Of a stretch of 19,129 nucleotides of DNA, positions 1-6,027 are shown piece by piece. This DNA is from CAYMUB01 sp964393545. Lineage in GTDB: Bacteria > Patescibacteriota > Microgenomatia > Daviesbacterales > UBA10151. Position numbers and translations under genes: made by a program. The number at the start of each line of letters is the position of its first letter. The first letter of the stretch is position 1. The DNA is taken from positions 1-19,129 of the forward strand of contig CAYMUB010000029.1 of NCBI GenBank assembly GCA_964393545.1, read 5' to 3'. The notes under the pieces are model-generated. The model was not told the DNA's origin. It made no database searches and worked only from the letters and a program-made list of their open reading frames with translations.

Positions 1-33
1 TGATAGAGAAAGCTAGAAATTCAGGTTGCACTA

Positions 34-42
34 TGTTATAGT
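34..42 (+). promoter_or_regulatory. Extended -10 promoter of bL28 (leaderless)
   Basis: TGTTATAGT matches an extended -10 (TGn + TATAAT-like). It ends 7 bases before the ATG at 50, so transcription should begin at or next to the start codon. No Shine-Dalgarno sequence precedes the ATG and no convincing -35 is seen. The same layout recurs before most operon-leading genes of this window. Confidence 0.6.
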
Positions 43-49
43 TTACCAC

Positions 50-292
50 ATGTTAGTTTGTCTTAAGTGTGGTAAAGGTAAGAATATGGTGGCTTTTTCA
101 AGGCACAAGAAAGGTTCATCAGGAGCTGGGGGAAATTGGGCTTTGCGCGCTCCAATTCACCAAAGAACTCAAAAAGCTAACCTTCATATATATAAGGGTG
201 AAAAATACTGTACTAAATGTTTAAGGGTTATTAAGAAACCATTTGTTAAAGTTGCTGTTTCAGAAGAGGTTACTTTGGCGCAAACCGTTTAA
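50..292 (+). CDS. rpmB: Large ribosomal subunit protein bL28
   Basis: An 80-residue protein resembling bL28 of the zinc-binding type, a component of the 50S subunit. It starts with a Cys-x2-Cys pair (CLKC, residues 4-7) followed by GKG. The centre has basic SRHKKG and the stretch APIHQRTQKANLH, which corresponds to the family's RxxxPNLxxxR region. A second Cys-x2-Cys follows (CTKC, about residues 62-65) with a basic LRVIKK tail. An in-frame ATG exists at 26, but the ATG at 50 gives the usual N-terminus and sits 7 bases after an extended -10. The last 23 bases overlap, convergently, the 3' end of the vapC toxin gene. The family call rests on motif pattern and length; the middle is divergent, as is common in CPR ribosomal proteins. 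Confidence 0.8.
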   Translation: MLVCLKCGKGKNMVAFSRHKKGSSGAGGNWALRAPIHQRTQKANLHIYKGEKYCTKCLRVIKKPFVKVAVSEEVTLAQTV

Positions 293-662
293 TTTCTTTA
301 ATTTTGTCCAAATCTTTATCAAAAGAATAAATTCCTTCCATATTTTCTTCTTCAGAGTATGCTGCTAGATAGGCATCGATATAATCAATGCTAAAATTTC
401 TATAAAAATATAATGTCCTAATTAGAATAGATTTATTGCTTTGAATATTGGGAAAATTCAGTATTAAGTAAATTTTTTCAACTGCAAGTTCTCTAGAAAA
501 TTTATAATGAGTTGTTAGCAACCAAATTACTTCTGCTACAGTCACATCTGTTAATAAAAGATCCTGCTTAAGGTTTTTTAATAAATTTACAGCAGCTGTA
601 AATTGTTTTGGATGATCCTGGAGCAGAAACCGAATGATGATATTAGTATCAAGCAGTTTCAC
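270..662 (-). CDS. vapC: PIN-domain ribonuclease toxin (VapC type)
   Basis: A 130-residue PIN-domain protein of typical VapC length. VapC toxins are Mg-dependent endoribonucleases, most of them cutting tRNA or rRNA, and are held inactive by VapB. The acidic residues of the active site are visible: D5 in LLDTN, E44 in VAEV, D93/D96 in IDYIDAYLA, and D115 in the YSFDKDL segment. The start is GTG at 662, which overlaps the antitoxin stop by four bases (GTGA), showing translational coupling. The 3' end overlaps bL28 convergently by 23 bases. The upstream AbrB-fold gene is its cognate antitoxin. The RNA target cannot be read from the sequence. Confidence 0.88.
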   Translation of the reverse strand: MKLLDTNIIIRFLLQDHPKQFTAAVNLLKNLKQDLLLTDVTVAEVIWLLTTHYKFSRELAVEKIYLILNFPNIQSNKSILIRTLYFYRNFSIDYIDAYLAAYSEEENMEGIYSFDKDLDKIKEIKRFAPK

Positions 663-919
663 TGTAATGTTCTAAGATCTCTTTGGGCAAGCATTTCACC
701 GACTGCTTTATAAGCTTTTTTCTTATCCCATTTAATGTTGGTTTTTAAAGATCCTGCCAATTCATTGACTAATTGAGAATGTGTTTTAATATAAACTTCC
801 TGTCCATTTTCTTCAAAGATAATCTTTTGTCCAATCTTTATTCCCAGCTTTTTTCTAATGGGAGCAGGAATGGTGGCCTGGCCTTTAGAAGTGATAGTAG
901 AAGTGTAAGAATTCAACAT
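659..919 (-). CDS. vapB: AbrB/MazE-fold antitoxin (VapB type)
   Basis: An 86-residue protein with an N-terminal SpoVT/AbrB swapped-hairpin DNA-binding domain (about residues 5-45), shown by STITSKGQATIPAPIRKKLG followed by IKIGQKIIFEENG. The C-terminal half is charged and would be the toxin-binding tail. It lies directly upstream of the PIN toxin with a four-base overlap, the usual antitoxin-first order. Proteins of this class neutralise the toxin and repress their own operon. A perfect 9-bp inverted repeat around the -10 box just upstream is a good candidate operator. The promoter reaches into the last bases of fmt, so the pair is packed tightly behind that gene. Confidence 0.87.
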   Translation of the reverse strand: MLNSYTSTITSKGQATIPAPIRKKLGIKIGQKIIFEENGQEVYIKTHSQLVNELAGSLKTNIKWDKKKAYKAVGEMLAQRDLRTLQ

Positions 920-957
920 AGTAATACTACTATACTAAAAGTATTACTTCTTGTCAA
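920..957 (-). promoter_or_regulatory. vapBC promoter with overlapping inverted-repeat operator
   Basis: On the minus strand there is TTGACA (952-957), a 17-bp spacer, then TATAGT (929-934), ending 9 bases before the vapB ATG. The 5' UTR would be only a few bases. AGTAATACT (920-928) and its exact reverse complement AGTATTACT (940-948) flank the -10 with an 11-bp gap. An autorepressor bound there would block RNA polymerase. The -35 is beside, and partly shares sequence with, the fmt 3' end. Confidence 0.7.
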
Positions 958-1783
958 ATGTAATACCTTTTAAAGGAAAATCAGGGTAGCCATTTAAAAA
1001 GTCTTTAAAAGGAATTGCTTTTTTGCCTTGCATTTGAAGTAAGCCTTCAGACCCGCCTGCCTGGCCGCCATCGGCATGGCCGAAGGCTTGCCGGCGGGCA
1101 TCGCTATGCTCGCCCGATAACGCTACATCGTTGCGAGCGGGCGAAGCATTGCGGGCAGGTAGAAATTTCACTATTTTTTTTACTTTTTCCTTTCCTTTTT
1201 TTACTTCCCAAATAGTCCAAACTCCCGGCCAAGGATAGTATGCTCTGATCATTCCATCTAATTTCTTTGGTAATGGAGGAGTGTTAATATCAAAATAGCC
1301 ACTTTCTCTAGTTAAATGCCCGCAAGCAGTAGCTTCAGAGTGATTCTGAGCAATAGGTTTTATCTCTCCACTTATAAAATCAGTAACAACTTTGGGTAAA
1401 ATCTCAGCAGATTTAAGAAACATTTTTTTACTCAAAACATCAAAATTATCACTAATAGAAAGCTCTAAAGTATCTTGATATAAAACAGGTCCATGATCAA
1501 CTCCTTCATCCATTTTTATAATAGTTATCCCGGATATTTTATCCCCATTTAAAATAGCAGATTGAATAGGTGAAGGTCCCCGGTATTTTGGTAGTAAAGA
1601 AGGATGTATATTTATGCAACCATATTTTGGAGCTGCTAATTCTTCCTTAGTTAAAATATGCCCATAAGCAGCTATGACTCCTAAATCAGCCTCTTTTAGA
1701 GAATCTACAAGGGCAAAATGTTTTGCTAAACTTTCTTTAACTACTTGAACAAAGATAGGTGTACCTAAGAAACAAATCTTCAT
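944..1783 (-). CDS. fmt: Methionyl-tRNA formyltransferase
   Basis: A 279-residue Fmt, which formylates Met-tRNA(fMet) with 10-formyl-tetrahydrofolate for translation initiation. The core is clear: FLGTP at the N-terminus, INIHPSLLPKYRGPSPIQ (about 57-74) carrying the catalytic Asn/His pair, and MDEGVDHGPVLY (91-102) with the catalytic Asp. The N-terminal Rossmann part is short. About 35-40 residues found in most Fmt proteins between the first strand and the AYGHIL helix, including the QPDRPAGR loop, are missing. The C-terminal domain carries residues about 209-244 encoded by a GC-rich repeat (see 1052-1159), then resumes with EGLLQMQGKKAIPFKDFLNGYPDF, the normal end of the family. The gene overlaps def by four bases (ATGA), the common def-fmt pairing. 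Confidence 0.92.
   Translation of the reverse strand: MKICFLGTPIFVQVVKESLAKHFALVDSLKEADLGVIAAYGHILTKEELAAPKYGCINIHPSLLPKYRGPSPIQSAILNGDKISGITIIKMDEGVDHGPVLYQDTLELSISDNFDVLSKKMFLKSAEILPKVVTDFISGEIKPIAQNHSEATACGHLTRESGYFDINTPPLPKKLDGMIRAYYPWPGVWTIWEVKKGKEKVKKIVKFLPARNASPARNDVALSGEHSDARRQAFGHADGGQAGGSEGLLQMQGKKAIPFKDFLNGYPDFPLKGITFDKK
1052..1159. repeat. GC-rich palindromic element inside fmt
   Basis: About 108 bp of roughly two-thirds G+C in otherwise AT-rich DNA. The outer ends can pair (CCTGCC at 1056-1061 with GGCAGG at 1154-1159). Internal hairpins include TCGGC-atg-GCCGA (1071-1083) and GCTCGC (1108-1113) with GCGAGC (1133-1138), closed further by AACG/CGTT. It is in frame and encodes fmt residues about 209-244, rich in Ala, Arg, Gly and Asp, where the family has a variable part of the C-terminal domain. 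Base composition, hairpins and position mark it as a repeat inserted into the gene. Copies elsewhere in the genome cannot be seen from this window. Confidence 0.75.
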
Positions 1784-2307
1784 AATGGTACTTCCTCAAA
1801 GCAATCTTGTCCTGTTTTATCTTTACCGGTATATTTATAAAACTTACCTTTTTGTTGTAAAACCTGGTCAGAAAACAATAACCCATTCAAATGATCTATT
1901 TCATGCTGGAATATCCAGGCTAAAACCCCTGTTAAAGTTTTTGTAATTACTTTTCCTGTTTCATCTTGATAGCTAACCTTAATGCTGGTATGTCTTTTTA
2001 CTTCTCCCCACATGTCTTTAACAGATAAACAACCTTCAAAATAATTTTTGGTTTTTTTGGAAGCTGAAAGCAGTTTTGGATTTATTACTTTAATAAATCC
2101 GCCAGCTGGCGGATTTTCATTCTTAGCCACAAAAAAACTTTCCTCAAGTCCCACCTGGGTTGAAGCTAACCCTACACCTTCAGGTTCTTTAAAAGTTTTA
2201 GTTAACTTCACCATTTCTTTTAAGGTATTCAAAAGGCCAGGGGTAATTTTTTTAACTGGTTTTGTCTGAACCCGGAGTCTCTTATCCGGCGCCTGTACAA
2301 CTTGCAT
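1780..2307 (-). CDS. def: Peptide deformylase
   Basis: A 175-residue peptide deformylase, the metal-dependent enzyme that removes the formyl group from nascent proteins. All three family motifs are present: GVGLASTQVG (44-53), EGCLS (91-95) with the metal-binding Cys, and QHEIDHLNG (134-142) with the two metal-binding His and the catalytic Glu. Residues 65-71 (NPPAGGF) are encoded by a 22-bp perfect palindrome in the loop between two core strands, where the family varies. The gene has its own extended -10 six bases before the ATG and overlaps fmt by four bases, so def and fmt form one unit handling both ends of the N-formylmethionine cycle. Confidence 0.95.
   Translation of the reverse strand: MQVVQAPDKRLRVQTKPVKKITPGLLNTLKEMVKLTKTFKEPEGVGLASTQVGLEESFFVAKNENPPAGGFIKVINPKLLSASKKTKNYFEGCLSVKDMWGEVKRHTSIKVSYQDETGKVITKTLTGVLAWIFQHEIDHLNGLLFSDQVLQQKGKFYKYTGKDKTGQDCFEEVPL
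2095..2116. repeat. 22-bp perfect palindrome inside def
   Basis: AAATCCGCCAG followed by its exact reverse complement CTGGCGGATTT. It is a fully self-complementary GC-rich core in AT-rich surroundings and encodes the NPPAGGF loop of deformylase in frame. Chance is very unlikely for 22 perfect bases. It resembles a minimal palindromic repeat that has entered a permissive loop. It is too short to be a rho-independent terminator here, because it has no T-run and lies mid-gene. Confidence 0.8.
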
Positions 2308-2313
2308 GAGGGA

Positions 2314-2322
2314 ATTTTAGCA
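2314..2322 (-). promoter_or_regulatory. Extended -10 promoter of def (leaderless)
   Basis: On the minus strand TGCTAAAAT ends exactly six bases before the def ATG at 2307, within the 18-bp gap to the upstream unknown gene. No Shine-Dalgarno sequence is present. The spacing implies a transcript that starts at or next to the start codon. Confidence 0.6.
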
Positions 2323-2325
2323 TAA

Positions 2326-2589
2326 TTAGGTAGCATTTTTCAGTTGTTTAAGTTTCCACATAAAGATTTTGGCTTTGGATTTGGCGCTGTAGTAACCTTT
2401 TGTATAACTTAAACACTCTTCTAAAAGCCCCCTGCTTACTTCTTTGGCCAGTTTTATATATAAAGAATAATGTTTAGTATCATCTAAACTTTCTGCTAAA
2501 TATACTCCATATGTTTGAAATTCTTTAGTTAAATTTTTTGGCCTGTCTTTGAATTTTGTTTCAGCAATAACTGTTTTGATAGATTTCAT
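2326..2589 (-). CDS. Conserved-looking small protein of unknown function
   Basis: An 87-residue protein I do not recognise. It is basic and appears mostly helical after residue 25, with no membrane segment and no cysteine metal site. Its tail is KSKAKIFMWKLKQLKN. Its start overlaps the stop of the upstream WzyC/TPR gene by four bases (ATGA), so it is translationally coupled to that gene, and it ends 18 bp before def. Codon use looks like that of its neighbours. The tight coupling supports a real gene; the function is open. Confidence 0.7.
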   Translation of the reverse strand: MKSIKTVIAETKFKDRPKNLTKEFQTYGVYLAESLDDTKHYSLYIKLAKEVSRGLLEECLSYTKGYYSAKSKAKIFMWKLKQLKNAT

Positions 2590-4580
2590 GGTTTTGTTGA
2601 GGCTGTGGCTTCTTCCAAAGATGCCTTAGCTTCTAAATAATTGGGTTTTAATTTTAATGCTGTTTGTAAGTTTTTAATACTTTCCTCTTTTTTGCCTTCA
2701 GATTCTAAGATTAAAGCCTTGTTGTAAAAAAGTTTTGGATCAGTGGGGGCCAGTTTGATTGCTTCATCTAAGGCTGCAAGAGTAGAGCCTGTGTACTTTT
2801 TATCTAAATTAGACAGCTCAAAATAAGTTCTAACAGCAGTTCTCCAAAAAGAAACATTATTTGGACTCATCTTTAAGGTGGTATTCAGTTGATTTAGAGC
2901 TTCATCTTTTAAAGCAGCAGATAAAGTAGCATCAGTTTCTTTCAAAGCTGAGGCTGCAGCTGCAGCTGAATAGGCCAGTTCTGAACGGTAAAATGGTTCT
3001 CCATTATTTAAATCTGTTGCTAAACTGAATAAATTATATGCTTTGCCTGGATTTCCGGCATCTGAGGCTTTTTCACCCTGATTAAAAATTGTATCTGCAA
3101 ACCACAGTTTATAGATCGAAAACAGCAGGTAAAAAGTAATCAAAATTACTAACCCTTTAACTATCCTGGCAAATAAAGGATTAAGGTAAAAGGTAAGTTT
3201 TTTAACCGGGTTGGTTGACCCGGATACTACAAATGCTAAGGCCGGAAACAGGTAAAAGAAGATGGTAATTATAACTACTGAAAACAAAAAGAAGTTATAG
3301 ACAAGATAGCTTACATAGGAGGCAAGTAAAACAGTAGTTAGTAGTATGTAGTTTGTATTATGTATTTTCTTTTTAATATTTGATACATAATACTTAATAC
3401 AAAATACAATGAATGTTCCAATCATCAGTAGGTAGGTTCCAAATCCCACGATTCCTGTTGTTGATAGATAATTTAGATATTCATTATGAGCTTTGTTGTA
3501 TAAAAAATCCCATTCAGAAGTTAAGTTATGCGCAACAGGTCTGTATTGATAATATGAGTAAGCAAAAGTTTCCAGACCTGATCCAAAGATTGGGTTATGT
3601 TTGAATATCTCCATTGCTCCTTCCCAGACTATAAACCTAATTTGTCCTGATTCTGTTCCCCCATTTTCCAGCTGAGTTCCAGAAGGATTAGCAGGTAAAT
3701 TAATACCAGGCCTGACAGGAGCTGCAAACTTAGAAATTAACCTAAATGGAGTTAGAGCAGAGCCAAACAGGAGGTTAATTGAAAGAAAAGAAAGAATAAT
3801 AATCGATATTAGGATAGATGAATATCTAAATTTCCATGCTGCTAACAAAAATACTGCCATTCCTCCAATTAATCCCAGTGTAGGTCCTCTGGAATAGGTG
3901 AAGGTAAAAGCCAGATATAAAGTAAAAAGTAAAACTCCCCAAAGCAGGGGACCCGAAGTAAAAAGTAGTTTTTTGGTAGTTGCAGTAAGCAGGAAATAAA
4001 AAGTAGGGAAAATCAGCATAGCAAGATAAGCTGCCAGCCAATTTGGTTGACCTAATGAGGCAAAAACCCTGGCCTGAACATCCTGTATCCAGCAGCCATC
4101 ATTTAACTCTCCTCTTAAAATTAAACAAGATAAAGATATTCCAAAATGTTCAAAAATTGCCCATAGGGAGATCAAAAATCCTGATCCCAGAGCCCATTTG
4201 AGTACATTTTTAACTTGAGTAAAATTCATGTTCGAGGTAAAACTATAGTAGAGTAATAAATATGCTACAAGGGATAAAAGACCTCCATTTGATCTTGAAT
4301 AATAGCCCCAGATAGAAGTATGAGGATCCATAGAGAAAATAGTTGATAAAATATTAGCTGCTAGAAAAAGCAAAATAGGGATATCTAAGGGTGTCCGGTT
4401 AAAGATTAACGATTTTTGTTCAATCATTTTTAAAATCCAAGTTCCCACAATTACTACAGTAAATCCATAAGTTAGGATCATTTTGTTATACTCAAAAAGC
4501 TCATAATTTTGAGATGTCCAAAAAAGAGGGGTTAGGAAAAAGAGTAAGTAGAATGAATAGCTAATGATTTTGTCAATCAT
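2586..4580 (-). CDS. O-antigen ligase/polymerase-like (WzyC) membrane protein with C-terminal TPRs
   Basis: A 664-residue polytopic membrane protein with about a dozen hydrophobic segments between residues 5 and 495, then a TPR region (about 500-655) with PGKAYNLFSLATDLN and YNKALILESEGKKEESIKNLQTALKLKPN-like helices. The Wzy_C signature is a long loop containing IFGSGLETFAYSYYQYRP followed by HNEYLNYLSTTGIVGFG (365-381). Such proteins polymerise or ligate lipid-linked glycans on the outer face of the membrane. The specific substrate is unknown. The start is the ATG at 4580; an in-frame TTG at 4613 lies in repeat DNA and would add 11 repeat-encoded residues. Residues about 392-416, in the stretch after GFGTYLLMIGTF, are encoded by a 7-bp repeat array (3334-3407). 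The gene is divergent from mreB. Confidence 0.85.
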   Translation of the reverse strand: MIDKIISYSFYLLFFLTPLFWTSQNYELFEYNKMILTYGFTVVIVGTWILKMIEQKSLIFNRTPLDIPILLFLAANILSTIFSMDPHTSIWGYYSRSNGGLLSLVAYLLLYYSFTSNMNFTQVKNVLKWALGSGFLISLWAIFEHFGISLSCLILRGELNDGCWIQDVQARVFASLGQPNWLAAYLAMLIFPTFYFLLTATTKKLLFTSGPLLWGVLLFTLYLAFTFTYSRGPTLGLIGGMAVFLLAAWKFRYSSILISIIILSFLSINLLFGSALTPFRLISKFAAPVRPGINLPANPSGTQLENGGTESGQIRFIVWEGAMEIFKHNPIFGSGLETFAYSYYQYRPVAHNLTSEWDFLYNKAHNEYLNYLSTTGIVGFGTYLLMIGTFIVFCIKYYVSNIKKKIHNTNYILLTTVLLASYVSYLVYNFFLFSVVIITIFFYLFPALAFVVSGSTNPVKKLTFYLNPLFARIVKGLVILITFYLLFSIYKLWFADTIFNQGEKASDAGNPGKAYNLFSLATDLNNGEPFYRSELAYSAAAAASALKETDATLSAALKDEALNQLNTTLKMSPNNVSFWRTAVRTYFELSNLDKKYTGSTLAALDEAIKLAPTDPKLFYNKALILESEGKKEESIKNLQTALKLKPNYLEAKASLEEATASTKP
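3334..3407. repeat. Head-to-head 7-bp repeat array inside the WzyC-like gene
   Basis: The plus strand has five successive 7-mers of form GTANTNN (GTAGTTA, GTAGTAT, GTAGTTT, GTATTAT, GTATTTT) with TA at 3335, 3342, 3349, 3356 and 3363. After a T-rich spacer the same kind of unit appears on the other strand, with TAC at 3384, 3391, 3398 and 3405. The inner parts pair (TTATGTAT with ATACATAA). The array encodes about residues 392-416 of the membrane protein, in a stretch with a basic, Asn-rich centre (SNIKKKIHNTN) between two hydrophobic segments. Confidence 0.75.
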
Positions 4581-4583
4581 GAT

Positions 4584-4651
4584 TAGCGTATAGCGTATAG
4601 TGTATAGTTTCAAAAATCAACTAACCCCTAAACCCTATACCCTAAACCCTA
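4584..4651. repeat. Head-to-head 7-bp repeat array between the WzyC-like gene and mreB
   Basis: The plus strand carries TAGCGTA twice, TAGTGTA, then TAGTTTC (units beginning 4584, 4591, 4598, 4605). The minus strand carries TAGGGTT, TAGGGTA, TAGGGTT, TAGGGGT and TAGTTGA, read from 4651 inward, with CTA on the plus strand at 4621, 4628, 4635, 4642 and 4649. The two arrays meet at a small perfect stem, TAGTT (4605-4609) and AACTA (4619-4623). The period is exactly seven on both arms. It fills almost the whole divergent intergenic region and abuts the mreB -10. Confidence 0.8.
4587..4592 (-). promoter_or_regulatory. Possible -10 of the WzyC-like gene, inside the repeat array
   Basis: On the minus strand TATACG ends six bases before the ATG at 4580, the same spacing as other promoters here, but it lacks the upstream TG and matches TATAAT at only four of six positions. 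It is made by the 7-bp repeats themselves, so the array may supply this gene's promoter. Confidence 0.3.
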
Positions 4652-4658
4652 GCTCTTA

Positions 4659-4667
4659 TGTTAAACT
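4659..4667 (+). promoter_or_regulatory. Extended -10 promoter of mreB (leaderless)
   Basis: TGTTAAACT ends six bases before the mreB ATG at 4674. No Shine-Dalgarno sequence is present. The region where a -35 would fall lies in the CCCTAAA-type repeat arm and does not look like a -35. Confidence 0.55.
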
Positions 4668-4673
4668 CCCATC

Positions 4674-5738
4674 ATGTTTGGTAAGCTTTGGCAATATTTT
4701 TCTCATGATATAGGTATAGATTTGGGTACTGTTAATACTTTAGTTTTAGTAAAAGGAAAAGGCATTGTTATAAGGGAACCAACTGTTGTAGCACTTCACA
4801 AAAAAAGCAGACAAATTTTAGCCATTGGAACAGAAGCCAAAAGAATGTTGGGCAGAACTCCAGCTGCCATTGAAGCAATTAGACCTTTAAGGGATGGAGT
4901 GATTTCAGACTTTGAAACAACAGAAGCTATGCTTAGATATTTTATCCGTAAAGTTCATGAAACTCCCTCACAAGGCAGATGGTCTTTACCTAAAATTCCC
5001 AAACCCAGGGTGGTAGTGGGAATTCCTTCAGGAGTAACTGAGGTTGAAAGAAGAGCTGTTCAGGATGCTTGTTTATCAGCTGGGGCCAGAGAAGCCTTTC
5101 TAATAGAAGAACCTATGGCAGCAGCAATTGGAGCCAAATTACCTGTTGAGGAACCAGATGGGGTAATGATTGTAGATATTGGAGGAGGAACAACTGAGAT
5201 AGCAGTTATTTCTTTAGGAGGGATGGTGATAAATAGATCTTTAAGAGTGGCTGGTGATGAATTGGATGAAGCAATTATTGTCTATATGAGGGTGAGGTAT
5301 GGAATGTTAATTGGGGAAAGATCAGCTGAAGAGGTAAAAATTGAAATTGGTTCAGCTTTCCCTGTAGATAAGATAGATTCAGCAGCAATAGTAGTCAGAG
5401 GAAGGGATCTAGCTTCTGGTTTACCAAAATCTTTAAAAATTACAGCCTCAGAAATTAGAGAGGCTTTAACACCCATTATTTCCCAAATTATTGGAACTAT
5501 TCAAGAGGTTTTGGAAGAAACTCCACCAGAGTTATTAACAGATATAGTGGAAAGAGGGATCTATCTGGCAGGAGGAGGAGCTTTGATTAAAGGTTTGGAT
5601 AAAAGAATTGCTGAGGAAACTAAACTGCCTGTATATATTTCAGATGATCCATTAACTACTGTTGTTAGAGGCTGTGGGGAGGTTTTAAACAATTTAGATT
5701 TACTGTCTAAGGTTAGAGTAACAGGCGGGTTAAGATAG
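4674..5738 (+). CDS. mreB: Rod-shape-determining actin homologue MreB
   Basis: A 354-residue MreB of normal length. MreB forms membrane-bound filaments that organise the elongasome (MreC, MreD, RodA, PBP2). The actin-fold ATP-binding motifs are present: IDLGTVNTLV (15-24, phosphate 1), IVDIGGGTTEIAVISLGG (166-183, phosphate 2) and LAGGGALIKGLD (298-309, adenosine). RRAVQDACLSAGAREAFLIEEPMAAAIGA (126-154) is typical of the family. The N-terminal MFGKLWQYF is amphipathic and probably touches the membrane. It sits alone here; its usual partners mreC, mreD and mrdA start 5 kb downstream, with toxin-antitoxin and pyrimidine genes between. The next gene, an antitoxin, begins 34 bases after the stop. 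Confidence 0.97.
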   Translation: MFGKLWQYFSHDIGIDLGTVNTLVLVKGKGIVIREPTVVALHKKSRQILAIGTEAKRMLGRTPAAIEAIRPLRDGVISDFETTEAMLRYFIRKVHETPSQGRWSLPKIPKPRVVVGIPSGVTEVERRAVQDACLSAGAREAFLIEEPMAAAIGAKLPVEEPDGVMIVDIGGGTTEIAVISLGGMVINRSLRVAGDELDEAIIVYMRVRYGMLIGERSAEEVKIEIGSAFPVDKIDSAAIVVRGRDLASGLPKSLKITASEIREALTPIISQIIGTIQEVLEETPPELLTDIVERGIYLAGGGALIKGLDKRIAEETKLPVYISDDPLTTVVRGCGEVLNNLDLLSKVRVTGGLR

Positions 5739-5742
5739 GTTG

Positions 5743-5762
5743 TGTTATAATATTGTTATAAC
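5743..5762 (+). promoter_or_regulatory. Promoter/operator of the AbrB-Doc pair
   Basis: TGTTATAAT (5743-5751) is a perfect extended -10. A second TGTTATAA begins at 5754, 11 bp (one helical turn) later, giving another -10-like box at 5757-5762. GTTATAA (5744-5750) and TTATAAC (5756-5762) form a perfect 7-bp inverted repeat with a 5-bp gap. Promoter and likely autorepression operator therefore coincide. The second box lies 10 bases before GTG 5773. Confidence 0.6.
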
Positions 5763-5772
5763 GTTAAGAAAG

Positions 5773-6027
5773 GTGGTGAGGTATGTTAAAAAAATTATTC
5801 AAGTAGGTAATTCCTTGGCTGTTACTATACCAAGCTCTTTTGCTGAACAAGTGGGATGGAGAGCAGGAGAAAAAGTGGTAGTAACAGAAGATCCTGCATT
5901 AGAGGTATTAAAGATTCAACAAACGAAAACTGCTGTCAGACCTGGTGTTACACCGGAATTCTACAGATGGCTGAAAAAGTTCAACGTTAAATATAAAACC
6001 GTTCTTGAAGAACTGGCTAAAAAATGA
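5773..6027 (+). CDS. AbrB/SpoVT-fold antitoxin paired with Doc
   Basis: About 84 residues with a swapped-hairpin AbrB domain at the N-terminus: KKIIQVGNSLAVTIPSSFAEQVGWRAGEKVVV. The C-terminal part (VTPEFYRWLKKFNVKYKTVLEELAKK) would wrap the toxin. The frame stays open back to a TTG at 5740, but that lies in the promoter, so GTG 5773 or GTG 5776 is the likely start; which one cannot be decided. It overlaps the Doc gene by four bases (ATGA). Doc toxins were first described with Phd antitoxins; here the partner has the AbrB fold. It probably represses its own promoter through the inverted repeat at 5744-5762. Confidence 0.82.
   Translation: MVRYVKKIIQVGNSLAVTIPSSFAEQVGWRAGEKVVVTEDPALEVLKIQQTKTAVRPGVTPEFYRWLKKFNVKYKTVLEELAKK

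Noticed and set aside
1015..1215. Plus-strand GC-rich reading frame opposite fmt
   Set aside because: It exists only because the GC-rich repeat lacks stops on both strands; it has no promoter and a low-complexity, Arg/His-rich product.
3334..3407. CRISPR-like array
   Set aside because: Units are 7 bp with no spacers between them and the orientation flips in the middle.
4581..4613. In-frame extension of the WzyC-like gene to a TTG at 4613
   Set aside because: The added 11 residues are encoded by the 7-bp repeats, and the ATG at 4580 begins a normal basic/hydrophobic N-terminus.
4621..4652. CCCTAAA-like telomere sequence
   Set aside because: It resembles plant-type telomeric repeats, but it is only four to five degenerate units facing a second array, inside a bacterial operon region.
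5740..5772. TTG start for the AbrB antitoxin at 5740
   Set aside because: The stretch is the promoter and operator; translating it would add residues (CYNIVITLRK) before the AbrB fold.
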